Shown here: positions 1 through 9,377 of the stretch, in pieces
Position numbering within the stretch: the first letter of the stretch is position 1
Layout: every line of letters starts with the position of its first letter
Origin: Dehalococcoidia bacterium
GTDB lineage: Bacteria > Chloroflexota > Dehalococcoidia > UBA2979
NCBI GenBank assembly: GCA_004297315.1
Contig: SCTU01000075.1
Coordinates: 1 to 33,694 of the forward strand
Direction: 5' to 3'
DNA: 33,694 nucleotides
Made by a program: the position numbers and the translations under genes
The notes under the pieces: model-generated
What the model was told of the DNA's origin: nothing
The model's input: the letters and a program-made list of their open reading frames with translations, nothing else
Databases searched by the model: none

Positions 1-1
1 C

Positions 2-1117
2 GGGGCGGGGGCGGTCGGACTCGCGATCGCAGAGCGGCTGGCACGCACACGCTCGGTGCTCCTGGTGGAGCGGCACGAGGGCTACGGCCGCGAGACCTCG
101 TCGCACAACTCCGGCGTCGTGCATGCGGCGATCTACTACGAGACCGGATCGCTGAAGCACCGCCTCTGCTGGGAGGGCAACCCGCTCATCTATGAGTGGG
201 CGGAGGCGCACAACGTCCCGGTGCGCCGCTGCGGCAAGTTGATCGTCGCGCTGGCCGAGGACGAACGGGCCGGCCTCGACGAGGTATGGGGGCAGGCGAC
301 CGCCAACGGTGTGCGCGGCATCGAGCGGCTGACGGGCGAGCAGGCGCGCGCGCTGGAGCCGCACGTCCCGACCGTCGAGGCGATCTGGTCGCCCTCGACC
401 GGCGTGGTCGACCCCGCGTCGCTCGTCCGGTCGTACGAGGGCGAGGCGCGTGCCCACGGCGCGCTTGTCGTCTACCGGCACGCGGTCACCAGCGTCGAGC
501 GCATCGCGGGCGGGTTCCGCCTCGACCTGCGCGACGCGGACGGCCAGTCGAGCAGCGTCACGTGTGCGGCGCTCGTGAACAGCGCCGGCCACGGCGCGCC
601 CGACCTCGCCGCAGCGCTCGGCTACCCCCTCGACGGCGGCATGCACGAGGGCGTCGAGGTGCCCGTGCTGCGCCAGCGCGCGAACGGCGGCCGCTACTAC
701 GACATCGTCGACCCGGATGTTGCACGGATGGTCTCGCGCCCGGTGTACCCGCTGCCGGAGCACCAGGCGGGTGGGCTGGGGCTTCACCTGACCGTCGACA
801 CCGACGGGGGCGCACACCTCGGGCCCTCCACGGAGTGGCTGCCGGATGGCGCGCCGCTCGACTACCGGCAGGTGGACGAGCCGGAGTGGCACGCGCGGTT
901 CCTCGAGGCCGGGCGCCGGTTCCTGCCCGGGCTGCGTGGGGACCAGATTGCGCCGGGGCAGGTCGGCTACCGGCCGAAAATCCAGCGGCCGGACCAAGGG
1001 CTGGTCGACTTCCTGATCTGGCACGACCGCGGCTACGTCCACCTCGGCGGCATCGAATCGCCCGGGCTGACGGCGAGCCTGCCGATCGCGCGTGTCGTGG
1101 ACGAGGCGCTAGGCTGA
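2..1117 (+). CDS. FAD-dependent oxidoreductase, L-2-hydroxyglutarate oxidase (LhgO)-like, 5' truncated by window edge
   Basis: Frame is open from base 2 (GAGAVGLAIAERLARTRSVLLVERHEGYGRETSSHNSGVVHAAIYY); GxGxxG dinucleotide fold and SSHNSGVVHAGIYY-type motif of LhgO-like DAO proteins. The listed GTG at 56 is an internal Val. Confidence 0.85.
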   Translation, partial: GAGAVGLAIAERLARTRSVLLVERHEGYGRETSSHNSGVVHAAIYYETGSLKHRLCWEGNPLIYEWAEAHNVPVRRCGKLIVALAEDERAGLDEVWGQATANGVRGIERLTGEQARALEPHVPTVEAIWSPSTGVVDPASLVRSYEGEARAHGALVVYRHAVTSVERIAGGFRLDLRDADGQSSSVTCAALVNSAGHGAPDLAAALGYPLDGGMHEGVEVPVLRQRANGGRYYDIVDPDVARMVSRPVYPLPEHQAGGLGLHLTVDTDGGAHLGPSTEWLPDGAPLDYRQVDEPEWHARFLEAGRRFLPGLRGDQIAPGQVGYRPKIQRPDQGLVDFLIWHDRGYVHLGGIESPGLTASLPIARVVDEALG

Positions 1118-1122
1118 GGCCC

Positions 1123-1236
1123 GTGAACCTCCTCGAAGACCCCGGGAAGTACTACTGGAAGTGGCTGGCGATCGCCGCCGTGCTGCTCGTCGTCTACGGG
1201 GCGGAGCGCTGGATCCGCACGGGCGCGCTCTTCTAG
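1123..1236 (+). CDS. putative 37-aa single-TM microprotein (MNLLEDPGKYYWKWLAIAAVLLVVYGAERWIRTGALF)
   Basis: GTG start 5 nt after the upstream stop, GAGG just upstream, one strongly hydrophobic segment flanked by charged residues; hidden in the 3' end of a spurious 346-aa ORF. Confidence 0.5.
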   Translation: MNLLEDPGKYYWKWLAIAAVLLVVYGAERWIRTGALF

Positions 1237-1362
1237 CGCCCTCCCTATCGGCCTGAGTTCGCGCGTGCGCATGCCCGCGTCGCCGGGCCGGCCTTACGAT
1301 GCGGCCCGATCCAGCAGCGACGTCCACCGCGACGGGGACGGCTGCCTTTCGAGGAGGCATGA

Positions 1363-1869
1363 ATGGTCGACCGATTCCCGGTGGAAGCCGGGCACATCAT
1401 GTTGTTCGCGCGCGCCGTGGGCGACACGAACCCGATCTACTACGACGAAGAGGCCGCGAAGAAGACGGAGCCCGGCGGGATCATCGCGCCGCCGACCTTC
1501 GTGCAGGCCTCGGCGCAGTTCGACTCGAACTACAGCCTGCGCCCACGGCCCGGCCAGCGCTGGTTCGGCTCGGGCAAGGCGCCGAGCGGCAGCAATGCCG
1601 AGGCGCCGAAGGAGGAGGCCCCGCGCGGCGGGGGCGGCGGCTCCGGGCTGCACGCTGAGCAGCACTACGAGTACCACCGTCACCTCAAGCCTGGTGACGT
1701 CCTGCACTGGGTGACGAAGCCGGGCAAGACCTGGGAGGCCGAAGGCCGCCGCGCCGGGAAGTTGAAGTTCTCCGAGACGATCACGGAGTACTACGACCAG
1801 AACGACAACCTCGTGATCACGGCGCGGTCGGTCGGCGTGCAGACCGAGCGCCCGGTCGCTCAGGGTTAG
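1363..1869 (+). CDS. FAS1-like/MaoC N-terminal hot-dog dehydratase subunit (HadA-like, probably non-catalytic)
   Basis: MVDRFPVEAGHIMLFARAVGDTNPIYYDEEAAKK...GGIIAPPTFVQ; next to a catalytic MaoC subunit. Confidence 0.8.
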   Translation: MVDRFPVEAGHIMLFARAVGDTNPIYYDEEAAKKTEPGGIIAPPTFVQASAQFDSNYSLRPRPGQRWFGSGKAPSGSNAEAPKEEAPRGGGGGSGLHAEQHYEYHRHLKPGDVLHWVTKPGKTWEAEGRRAGKLKFSETITEYYDQNDNLVITARSVGVQTERPVAQG

Positions 1870-1878
1870 GGGGCATCG

Positions 1879-2301
1879 ATGGCGCTCAAGGCAAGTCAGT
1901 TGAAGGTCGGCGACAAGCACGAGGCGGTCGTGGCGCGGGACTTGAGCCGCACGCAGGTCGTGCAGTACGCCGGCGCTTCCGGGGACTACAACCCGTTGCA
2001 CACGGACGAGGTCTTCACCACGCAGGTCGCGGGTTATCCCTCGACATTCGCGCACGGGATGCTCTCCATGGGCCTGACCGGCAGAATGCTGACGGACTAC
2101 GTCGGCGACGGCCGGCTCACGAAGTTCGGCGTGCGCTTCGTCTCGCAGGTCTTCCCCGGCGACACGCTCACCGCGAAGGCCGAAGTGGAGGCGGTGCGCT
2201 CCGAGGGCGGACAGCACTTCGTGGACCTGAAGTTGAGCACGGTGAACCAGGACGGCAAAGAAGTCGTGCAGGGCAGCGCGTCCGCGCGCATCGACCCGTA
2301 A
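1879..2301 (+). CDS. MaoC family (R)-specific enoyl-CoA hydratase/dehydratase (HadB-like catalytic subunit)
   Basis: YAGASGDYNPLHTDEVFTTQVAGYPSTFAHGML carries the D-x-N-x-x-H hydratase motif. Confidence 0.88.
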   Translation: MALKASQLKVGDKHEAVVARDLSRTQVVQYAGASGDYNPLHTDEVFTTQVAGYPSTFAHGMLSMGLTGRMLTDYVGDGRLTKFGVRFVSQVFPGDTLTAKAEVEAVRSEGGQHFVDLKLSTVNQDGKEVVQGSASARIDP

Positions 2302-2323
2302 CGCGAGGCCACGGATCACGTCA

Positions 2324-2360
2324 GGGGCCGTCGCGCGATGTGCGACGGCCCCTTCGTTTT
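2324..2360 (+). terminator. intrinsic terminator downstream of the hydratase pair
   Basis: Perfect 11-bp stem GGGGCCGTCGC/GCGACGGCCCC, 7-nt loop, followed by TTCGTTTT. Confidence 0.8.
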
Positions 2361-2453
2361 GACGCCCCGCTGCGAGCACTGCCGCCAGCCGTGTGCCGGC
2401 TCCGGTACACTGCGGCGCGCGCTACGACGCTATGACGCGCCGAGGAGACTGAG

Positions 2454-4916
2454 ATGCCGGGGCCGCTCGATAACATACGTGTAATTGACCTCACCAGCGG
2501 CCCCGTGGGCGGCATCGCCACGATGGTACTGGCCGACTTCGGCGCCGACGTGATCAAGGTCGAACGTCCCGGCGGCGACCCGTTCCGCTCCATGGCCTCT
2601 TCGCTGATGTGGCTGCGCGGCAAGCGCTCGGTCGAGCTCGACCTGAAGCGTGCGGACGGCCAGGAGCGGCTCGCGCAACTGGTCGAAACCGCCGACGTCG
2701 TGATCACGTCGTTCCGAGGGGATGCGGCGGCGGCCCTTGGAGCCGGTTATGAGGCGCTCTCGCGCCGCAACCCCGGCATCGTCTACTGCAACATCTCAGG
2801 CTTCGGCCCGCGCGGCCCGTACGCCGGCTACCCCGGCTATGAGGGCGTCGTCGCCGCGAAGGCGGGCCGCATGATGGCGTTCTCGGGTGTCGCGCCGCGC
2901 CCGGGGCCGCAGTTCGCCGCCGTGCAGGTGACCTCGCACGCGGCCTCGCAGGCGGCGGTGACGGGAGTCATCGCGGGCGTCGTGGCGCGCGAGCGGCAGC
3001 AGCGTGGCCAGCGCTTCGAGACGAGCCTGTTGCAGGGCCTGATGTCGTACGACATGGGCGGGCTGCTCATGTCGTCGTTGCGCGCGCGCGAACCGGAGAA
3101 GTGGCCGGTAGCCCCGGCGCCGACGATGCCGACGATCAACTACCACCCCGCCCTCGCGAAGGACGGACGCTGGATCCAGATGGGGAACCTGCTCCAGCAC
3201 CTGTTCGACAACTTCGTCGCAGCCACGGAGATGTACGACATCTACGCCGACGGGGAGCACGAGGGCTCGCCCGCCAGTTGGAAGGAAGAGGTGCGCGAGG
3301 CGTTCCGGGACCGGATGCTCCGGCTGATGCGGGAGAAGACGGTCGACGAGTGGATGCGCATTTTCATCGAGCACGGCGGCGTGGTCGCGCATCCGTACCA
3401 CACGACGCAGGAAGCGCTCGACGACCCCGACGTGGCGATGAACGGCCACGTAGTCGAGGTACCCGACCCGCGCGGGCGGACCGAGCCAGCCGCACAAGGG
3501 CGTCCGCCGATGCGCGCGATCGGCCTCGTCGCGCGGCTCACGGAGACGCCCGGCGCCGTGCGCGGCGAGGTCCCCGCCGTCGGGGAGCACACGGCCTCCG
3601 TCCTCAGCGAGCCGAAGCGCGCCGCGTGGCGGCCAGCGTCGGGCGAGCAAACGCCCCGCCTGCCGCTGGAGGGCGTCACGGTGCTCGACTTCTCGACGAT
3701 CATCGCTGCGCCGCTTGGCTGCTCGCACCTCGCCGACCTCGGCGCGCGCGTGATCAAGATCGAGCAGATCGGCGGCGATCCGTGGCGGTGGATGGGGAGC
3801 GGATCGTTGGGCGCGCTGAAGACGAACGCTGGCAAAGAGAGCATTTCAGTCGACCTGAAGGACCCCGCGGGCCAGCCGATCGTGCACGGCCTGATCGCGA
3901 AGGCCGACATCGTCGTCCACAACTTCCGCCCCGGTGTACCGGAGCGCCTCGGCATGGCGTACGAGCAGGCGAAACAGGTCAACCCCGAGATCGTCTACGT
4001 GAACGTGAACGGGTACGGCCCGGACGGCCCCGGCGCGCATCGTCCGGCGACGCATCCGATCCCCGGGGCGGCCCTCGGCGGCGCGCAGTACCAGGCTGGC
4101 GGGATGCCCCCCGCGTCCGACGACCTCAAGGTGATCCGCGAGGGCGCCCGGCGGCTCTTCCGCGCCAACGAGGTGAACCCGGACCCCAACACCTCGGCGG
4201 TCGTGTCGACGACCGCGATGCTCGGACTGTGGGCGCGGCAACGCACCGGCCAGGGCCAGGAGATCTTCATCGACATGATGGGCGCGAACGCCTACGCAAA
4301 CGCCGACGACTTCTTCTGGTACGAAGGCCGGGCGCCCCGCCCGCCGATCGATGAGGGTCTGCACGGCACCGGCCCGCTCTACCGCCTGTACGAGTGCAAA
4401 GCAGGTTGGGTCTTCGTCGGCGTGCTGCTGGAGAAGGAGTGGGCGCGGCTCTGCTCACTCCTCGGCCGTCCCGAACTCGCGGCCGACCCGCGCTTCAGCA
4501 CGGCCGAGGCCCGCGACGCGAACGCGGAGGCGCTTGCGGACCTGCTCGTGGAGTTGTTCCACACCAACACGGCGGACGAGTGGGAGCGCTCGCTTGCCGG
4601 TGCCGGCATCGGCTGCGTGCGCGCGGACGGCCCCGTGCCTGCGGAGTTCTTCTATCGCGACGAGCAGATGAAGGCGAACGATTTCACCTCGGCCGTCGAG
4701 CACCCGTCGCTGGGCACCTACCAGCGCCACGGGCCGGTCGTGCGGACGCAGGGCGCGCCGGCACGGCTGGGGCCCGGCCCAATGTCGGGCGAGCACACGG
4801 ACAGCCTGCTGGCGGAACTCGGCTACACCCCTGAGCAGGTGGCTGAACTGCGGGCGAAAGGCGTCGTCTGGAGCGAGGCGGGCGTCCCCGTCGCGCAGGC
4901 CACGAGGCACACGTAG
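2454..4916 (+). CDS. fused tandem CaiB/BaiF (class III) CoA-transferase
   Basis: 820 aa with two family III N-terminal signatures: LDNIRVIDLTSGPVGGIATMVLADFGADVIKVERPGGDPFR and LEGVTVLDFSTIIAAPLGCSHLADLGARVIKIEQIGGDPWR. Confidence 0.9.
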   Translation: MPGPLDNIRVIDLTSGPVGGIATMVLADFGADVIKVERPGGDPFRSMASSLMWLRGKRSVELDLKRADGQERLAQLVETADVVITSFRGDAAAALGAGYEALSRRNPGIVYCNISGFGPRGPYAGYPGYEGVVAAKAGRMMAFSGVAPRPGPQFAAVQVTSHAASQAAVTGVIAGVVARERQQRGQRFETSLLQGLMSYDMGGLLMSSLRAREPEKWPVAPAPTMPTINYHPALAKDGRWIQMGNLLQHLFDNFVAATEMYDIYADGEHEGSPASWKEEVREAFRDRMLRLMREKTVDEWMRIFIEHGGVVAHPYHTTQEALDDPDVAMNGHVVEVPDPRGRTEPAAQGRPPMRAIGLVARLTETPGAVRGEVPAVGEHTASVLSEPKRAAWRPASGEQTPRLPLEGVTVLDFSTIIAAPLGCSHLADLGARVIKIEQIGGDPWRWMGSGSLGALKTNAGKESISVDLKDPAGQPIVHGLIAKADIVVHNFRPGVPERLGMAYEQAKQVNPEIVYVNVNGYGPDGPGAHRPATHPIPGAALGGAQYQAGGMPPASDDLKVIREGARRLFRANEVNPDPNTSAVVSTTAMLGLWARQRTGQGQEIFIDMMGANAYANADDFFWYEGRAPRPPIDEGLHGTGPLYRLYECKAGWVFVGVLLEKEWARLCSLLGRPELAADPRFSTAEARDANAEALADLLVELFHTNTADEWERSLAGAGIGCVRADGPVPAEFFYRDEQMKANDFTSAVEHPSLGTYQRHGPVVRTQGAPARLGPGPMSGEHTDSLLAELGYTPEQVAELRAKGVVWSEAGVPVAQATRHT

Positions 4917-6148
4917 TGCCCGACCGCCACATCGAGGTCCGCGCCCCCAGCGAGACTGAGGTCGCGGCGTTTGATGCGATGCCGCACTACGTCTTCGCGT
5001 TGTCACAGGAGGACGTGCGGGCCTACTCGACGCAGCCGGCACCGCTGGCTTCGGCCGTCCGCCTCGGTGTGTACGTCGATGGCAAAGTCGCGACGACCTA
5101 CGGATGGATCCCGTGGCAGGTGAGGCTGAACGGCCGCCCGGTCTCTGCGCCTGGCATCACCGCGGTGGGCACGTACCCCCAGTTTCGCCGCCGCGGCCAC
5201 CTCCGGCGCCTCATGGTGCGGGCGCTCGAGGTCCATCGCGAGCGCAACGAGCCGCTCGTCATGCTCTGGGCCTCTATGGGAGCGATCTATCAGCGCTTTG
5301 GCTACGGCCGTGGCTCCGAGCACGTCATATACAACGCGGATCCGCGCTTCATCGCGCTGCGAGAGCCCTTTACCTGGGATGGCGAGGTGCGGCTGATCGA
5401 CCAGGCCTCCGCCGAGGATCGTGCCGTCGCTGAACGCGTGTACGAGGAGTGGGCCGTGCCGCGCAACCTCGTCCCGATGCGTGATGCAGCTCGCTGGGTC
5501 CATCTGTGGTGGGACATTCAGCGGCAGGGCTACCACGTCGCCGTGGCGGAGGATGCGGGCGGCCGCGCGCGCGGGATGATCGCCTATAAGTCGAAGGAGC
5601 AGCACGAGGCGGGCGTGCCAGGCCCCGACCAGCACATGGAGGTCGCGGGCTTCTTCGCGCTCGACCTCGACGCCCGACGCGCGCTCTGGCAGTACGTCCG
5701 TGCGCACGACCTGGTGTTACGGGCGAAATTCGTGATGGTCGAGCCCGACGACCCGATCCCGGACCTGCTGCTCGAGCCCCGCGAACTGCGTCGCTCGACC
5801 GGTGATGCGATGTGGGTGCGGATCGTCGATGTCCCGCGCGCCCTCGAAGCACGGCCCTACGCGACAGCCGGCACGCTGACGCTGCGCGTCCACGACAAAC
5901 TGGCGCCCTGGAACGATGGCATCTGGCGCTTCGAGACGGACGGCTCCGAGACGAGGGTGACGCGGGTGGATGACGCCACGCCGGACCTCGACCTCTCGAT
6001 CAACGCGCTGGCGTCGCTGCTGACCGGGTTCCGCTCCGCCACCCGCATCGAGCGGGCGGGGATGCTCACCGGCAACGAGGCCGCCGTGCGGCGCGCGGAC
6101 GCGATCTTTGCGACCGCGTACGCGCCGCACATGCCGGAGGGGTTCTAG
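4916..6148 (+). CDS. Eis-like GNAT N-acetyltransferase with SCP2-like C-terminus
   Basis: GTG start overlaps the preceding stop (TAGTG). GNAT core ITAVGTYPQFRRRGHLRRLMVRALEVHRERNEPLVMLWASMGAIYQRFGYG is typical of Eis-family proteins. Confidence 0.85.
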   Translation: MPDRHIEVRAPSETEVAAFDAMPHYVFALSQEDVRAYSTQPAPLASAVRLGVYVDGKVATTYGWIPWQVRLNGRPVSAPGITAVGTYPQFRRRGHLRRLMVRALEVHRERNEPLVMLWASMGAIYQRFGYGRGSEHVIYNADPRFIALREPFTWDGEVRLIDQASAEDRAVAERVYEEWAVPRNLVPMRDAARWVHLWWDIQRQGYHVAVAEDAGGRARGMIAYKSKEQHEAGVPGPDQHMEVAGFFALDLDARRALWQYVRAHDLVLRAKFVMVEPDDPIPDLLLEPRELRRSTGDAMWVRIVDVPRALEARPYATAGTLTLRVHDKLAPWNDGIWRFETDGSETRVTRVDDATPDLDLSINALASLLTGFRSATRIERAGMLTGNEAAVRRADAIFATAYAPHMPEGF

Positions 6149-7086
6149 GCCCGACGCTCCAGCCAGGCCATCGCCGCCTGAGCGAAGGCGGCGGGCTGGT
6201 CCCCCTGCACCGAGTGGCCTGCGCCCTCGATCATGACGAGCTCGGCATCCTTCATGGTCTTCACCACCTCGGCAGCCACCTCGGGGGCGAGGATCTTCGA
6301 GATCGACCCGCGCATCAGGAGTGTCGGCGTCTTGATCGCGCGGACGTCCGCCCAGAGCGCCTCGCTGCGCTTCTGCGCTGCCGCCTTCATCGCGGCCTCG
6401 TCCGGCTGCGCGGGCGCCTCGCGGTGCTGCTGCTTCCACGTCCACCCGTCGGCCGTCGGCTTCAACGAGTGCATCAGGCTGTACTTCAGGTGGGCGGGCT
6501 TGCGCTGCGGGTTGAACTTGATCGCGCGCTCCAGGAAGTCCTCGAAGCGGCTCATCGTCTCCGTCTCGACGCGGAACGCCTCCATCTCGATCTGGCCTTC
6601 CTGCATCGTGACCGGCGCGATGTCCACGATGATCAAGCGCGAGACTCGTTCGGGGTGGCGCGCGGTGTAGCGGATCGCGTTCTGGCCGCCCATGGACATC
6701 CCGCAGAGCACGACCTGCGGGAAACCGAGGTGTTCGATGAACGCCTCGGTGTCGCGCAGCATGAGGTCGCCGTTGTCCTCGCCGGCCTGCGACTCCGGCG
6801 TCCATCCCGTGTCGCCGTGGCCGCGCTGGTCCGGTGCGATGACGTGGTAGCGGTCGCGCAGCAGGAGGGCGGACATGTCCCAGGTGTGCGCGGTCAGCGC
6901 CCCGCCGTGCAGCAGCACGAGCGGCGGCAGGTGGGCGTTCCCCCAGTCGACGTAGTGGAAGTCGATGCCGTTCAGCTTGACGTGGTGGTCGGTGGGCTGC
7001 ACGAACTCGCGCGGCTTGAGGTTGATTGACTCGGCGCAAGCGCGCATCTCGTCGAGGTAATTCGCAAATGGTGATGCGGTGGTCAT
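6145..7086 (-). CDS. alpha/beta hydrolase
   Basis: HYVDWGNAHLPPLVLLHGGALTAHTWD, DQRGHGDTGW, nucleophile elbow CGMSMGGQ, catalytic GAGHSVQGDQP. Confidence 0.9.
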   Translation of the reverse strand: MTTASPFANYLDEMRACAESINLKPREFVQPTDHHVKLNGIDFHYVDWGNAHLPPLVLLHGGALTAHTWDMSALLLRDRYHVIAPDQRGHGDTGWTPESQAGEDNGDLMLRDTEAFIEHLGFPQVVLCGMSMGGQNAIRYTARHPERVSRLIIVDIAPVTMQEGQIEMEAFRVETETMSRFEDFLERAIKFNPQRKPAHLKYSLMHSLKPTADGWTWKQQHREAPAQPDEAAMKAAAQKRSEALWADVRAIKTPTLLMRGSISKILAPEVAAEVVKTMKDAELVMIEGAGHSVQGDQPAAFAQAAMAWLERRA

Positions 7087-7184
7087 GGGGCGTCCCTTTC
7101 AGTCCTCGCGCCATCACGCGTCGAGGCCGCCGCGATGCTAGCCGATCGGGCCGCGCCCTGCCGCCTCGCTGTTGGGCGTGACGC

Positions 7185-7853
7185 CTAACCCTCCGGCGTG
7201 ACGTCCAGCACTCGCTGGCTCCACAGCGCGAGGTCGCGCAGGCTCTCGTTCCCGATCTGATGGCCCATCGCGTACTCGCGGTGATCAGGCTTCGCGCCGA
7301 GCGCCTCCAACCGCGTCTTCGAGTCGCGCGCCCGGTCGAGGGCGATCATCGGGTCCTCGGAGCCGTGCTGGACGAGGATCGGGAGTGCGGCGACCGCCGC
7401 TGGGTCGGCGGCCTGACCGGCCGCCTCGGCCTCTTCGGGGAGCCAGGTGGACAGCGCGGCGAGGCCTCGCCACCGACCCGGCTCAGCGAGCGCGAGGCGG
7501 TAGGCGATGCTGCCGCCCTGCGAGAAGCCGAGGAGCGCGACGCGCCCAGGGTCGCCGCCGTAACGCGGCACCGCGACATCGATGAAGTCGTGGAGGAGGC
7601 CGACAATGCGCTCGAACTCCTCGGGGCTGCGGCGCGGGTCGCCGCCGGTGTTGAACCAGGTATACGAGAGGGTGCCGGGCTGGAGAACGTACGGCGCTTC
7701 CGGGAAGAGCAGGAGCGTCCGCCCGCCACCGAGGAATGGCGCGAGGCCCATGAGGTCCTGGCCGTGCGCCCCGTGCCCGTGGAACGCGACGATCGTCGGT
7801 AGCGGGCCGTCGCCGCCGGGATGCCACACGCCGTGTGCGAAGTCCATGTCCAC
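7185..7853 (-). CDS. alpha/beta hydrolase, phospholipase/carboxylesterase-like
   Basis: GTG start; TIVAFHGHGAHGQDLMGL, GFSQGGSIAYRLA, VQHGSEDPMI, late His in EYAMGHQIG. Confidence 0.85.
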   Translation of the reverse strand: MDMDFAHGVWHPGGDGPLPTIVAFHGHGAHGQDLMGLAPFLGGGRTLLLFPEAPYVLQPGTLSYTWFNTGGDPRRSPEEFERIVGLLHDFIDVAVPRYGGDPGRVALLGFSQGGSIAYRLALAEPGRWRGLAALSTWLPEEAEAAGQAADPAAVAALPILVQHGSEDPMIALDRARDSKTRLEALGAKPDHREYAMGHQIGNESLRDLALWSQRVLDVTPEG

Positions 7854-7920
7854 CGCCCTCGATTGCCTCGTTGACGTCGGATCGTAGCGCCGGTCGAGGG
7901 TCCCCGCGGCGACGTCGGGC

Positions 7921-9237
7921 TCAGCCGCCGGAAGTCGAAGATGGCGGCGCCGGACGGGGTGCGCCGAGCGGCACGATCAGCACCAGCGCGGCAATCCAGC
8001 GGCCGATCGCGGAGACGAGCATCGCTGTGCGGATGTCCGAGACCCCCACGACCCAGGTCCCGATTGCGGGGCCGAAGAACGAGGCGGCGAGGATGACCAT
8101 CTGCTGGATCGCCGCGTACCGGGGCAGGTTCGCCGGCGGCGCGTACTCCATCAGCAGGTTGAACGAGAGCACGTTGTGCGCGGCCCAGGCCGCGCCGCCG
8201 GAAACGGAGGGCAGCGCCGCATGCCACCACGTGCGCGGCAGCAGCCAGAGCAGGGGGACGAAGGGCATGGTGCAGAGCAGCGTGCGGAACAACGACGCGC
8301 TCGCCTTCCGGGCGACGAAGAGACCGAGCGCGAACTGGCCGAGGATGGCGCCCCCGGCCTCGATCGAGGCGATCAGGCCGACCTGCCCGGGCTGCGCGTG
8401 GAGGTCGCGGACGAGGTACACCGCAAGGAACGGCCCCACCACCATCGCCGAGGTGTGGAGGAGCAGGGTGGCGGTCAGGTAGCGCACGAACGCGGCGTCC
8501 CGCAGCACGGCGCGTGTGGAACCGGCGGGCCGTTCACGTCTGGGCGCGCGCGGCCGCTCCGGGATGCGCGCGTAGGAATACGTCGAGGCGAGGCCGACCG
8601 CGAAGGCGGCGAGGAACGCGACCTGGAAGCCCTTCGTGCCGCCCACCACGCGGATCGCGACACCCGCGATCGGCGCGGCGACGGCCGCCGCCACCGTGAG
8701 GCTGAGCATCCGCTGCGAGACGCAGAAGGCCCGGCGGTCGATGGGGAAGATGTCGGCGAGCAAGGAGACCCATGACGGGTGACAGGCTGCCCCGGCCAGT
8801 GACTTCACGAACGTGAGCGCTACGAGCGCGTAGACCGCCGTACGCACGTCGTCGAACAGGAGCGGCACGCCGGCCATCGCGAGGATCGCGAGCCTGCCTG
8901 CACCACCCCCTCCGGCGAGCACGACCCACTTTCGCGAGGGCGTGCGCTCGGCGAGGGCAGCGCCCGGCACCAGCGCGAGGATGCCGGCGAGCCCGTTCGC
9001 GATCGCCAGCAGCCCGACCTGGGCGTCCGAGGCTCCGAGGGTGATGGCGTAGATCGAGAGGAACTGGACGACCACCGACTCGGACACCGAGGAGAGGATG
9101 CCGTCCGCGTAGAACCAGCGCTCCTCCACCGTCGACCAGATGCGGCGGCGGTACGAGGAAAGCGAGACCCACGCCGGGACACCCGGCCGCAGGCCGCGGG
9201 GCGTCCGCATCACGGGCCGTCGCGCCGTCCTCGCCAC
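7921..9237 (-). CDS. MFS transporter
   Basis: GTG start with strong upstream GAGGAGG; about 12 hydrophobic segments, GIRVVGGTKGFQVAFLAAFAVGL etc. Confidence 0.85.
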   Translation of the reverse strand: MARTARRPVMRTPRGLRPGVPAWVSLSSYRRRIWSTVEERWFYADGILSSVSESVVVQFLSIYAITLGASDAQVGLLAIANGLAGILALVPGAALAERTPSRKWVVLAGGGGAGRLAILAMAGVPLLFDDVRTAVYALVALTFVKSLAGAACHPSWVSLLADIFPIDRRAFCVSQRMLSLTVAAAVAAPIAGVAIRVVGGTKGFQVAFLAAFAVGLASTYSYARIPERPRAPRRERPAGSTRAVLRDAAFVRYLTATLLLHTSAMVVGPFLAVYLVRDLHAQPGQVGLIASIEAGGAILGQFALGLFVARKASASLFRTLLCTMPFVPLLWLLPRTWWHAALPSVSGGAAWAAHNVLSFNLLMEYAPPANLPRYAAIQQMVILAASFFGPAIGTWVVGVSDIRTAMLVSAIGRWIAALVLIVPLGAPRPAPPSSTSGG

Positions 9238-9377
9238 ATCGCCTCCTCACAACCTTTCGATAGTGGCAGATAGGCGAGCGCACGTCCTGACCGAAATATG
9301 GTCCGCGGGAAAAAGTAAGGACCCGTTAGCCAGAGGCGACCTGTTACGGCTCACTGAACGGGGCCCAGGAACTGTCG

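Noticed and set aside
5717-7117. 466-aa minus-strand ORF
   Set aside because: Same strand but different frame from the alpha/beta hydrolase (6145-7086) and antisense to the Eis-like gene; the hydrolase frame carries the motifs.
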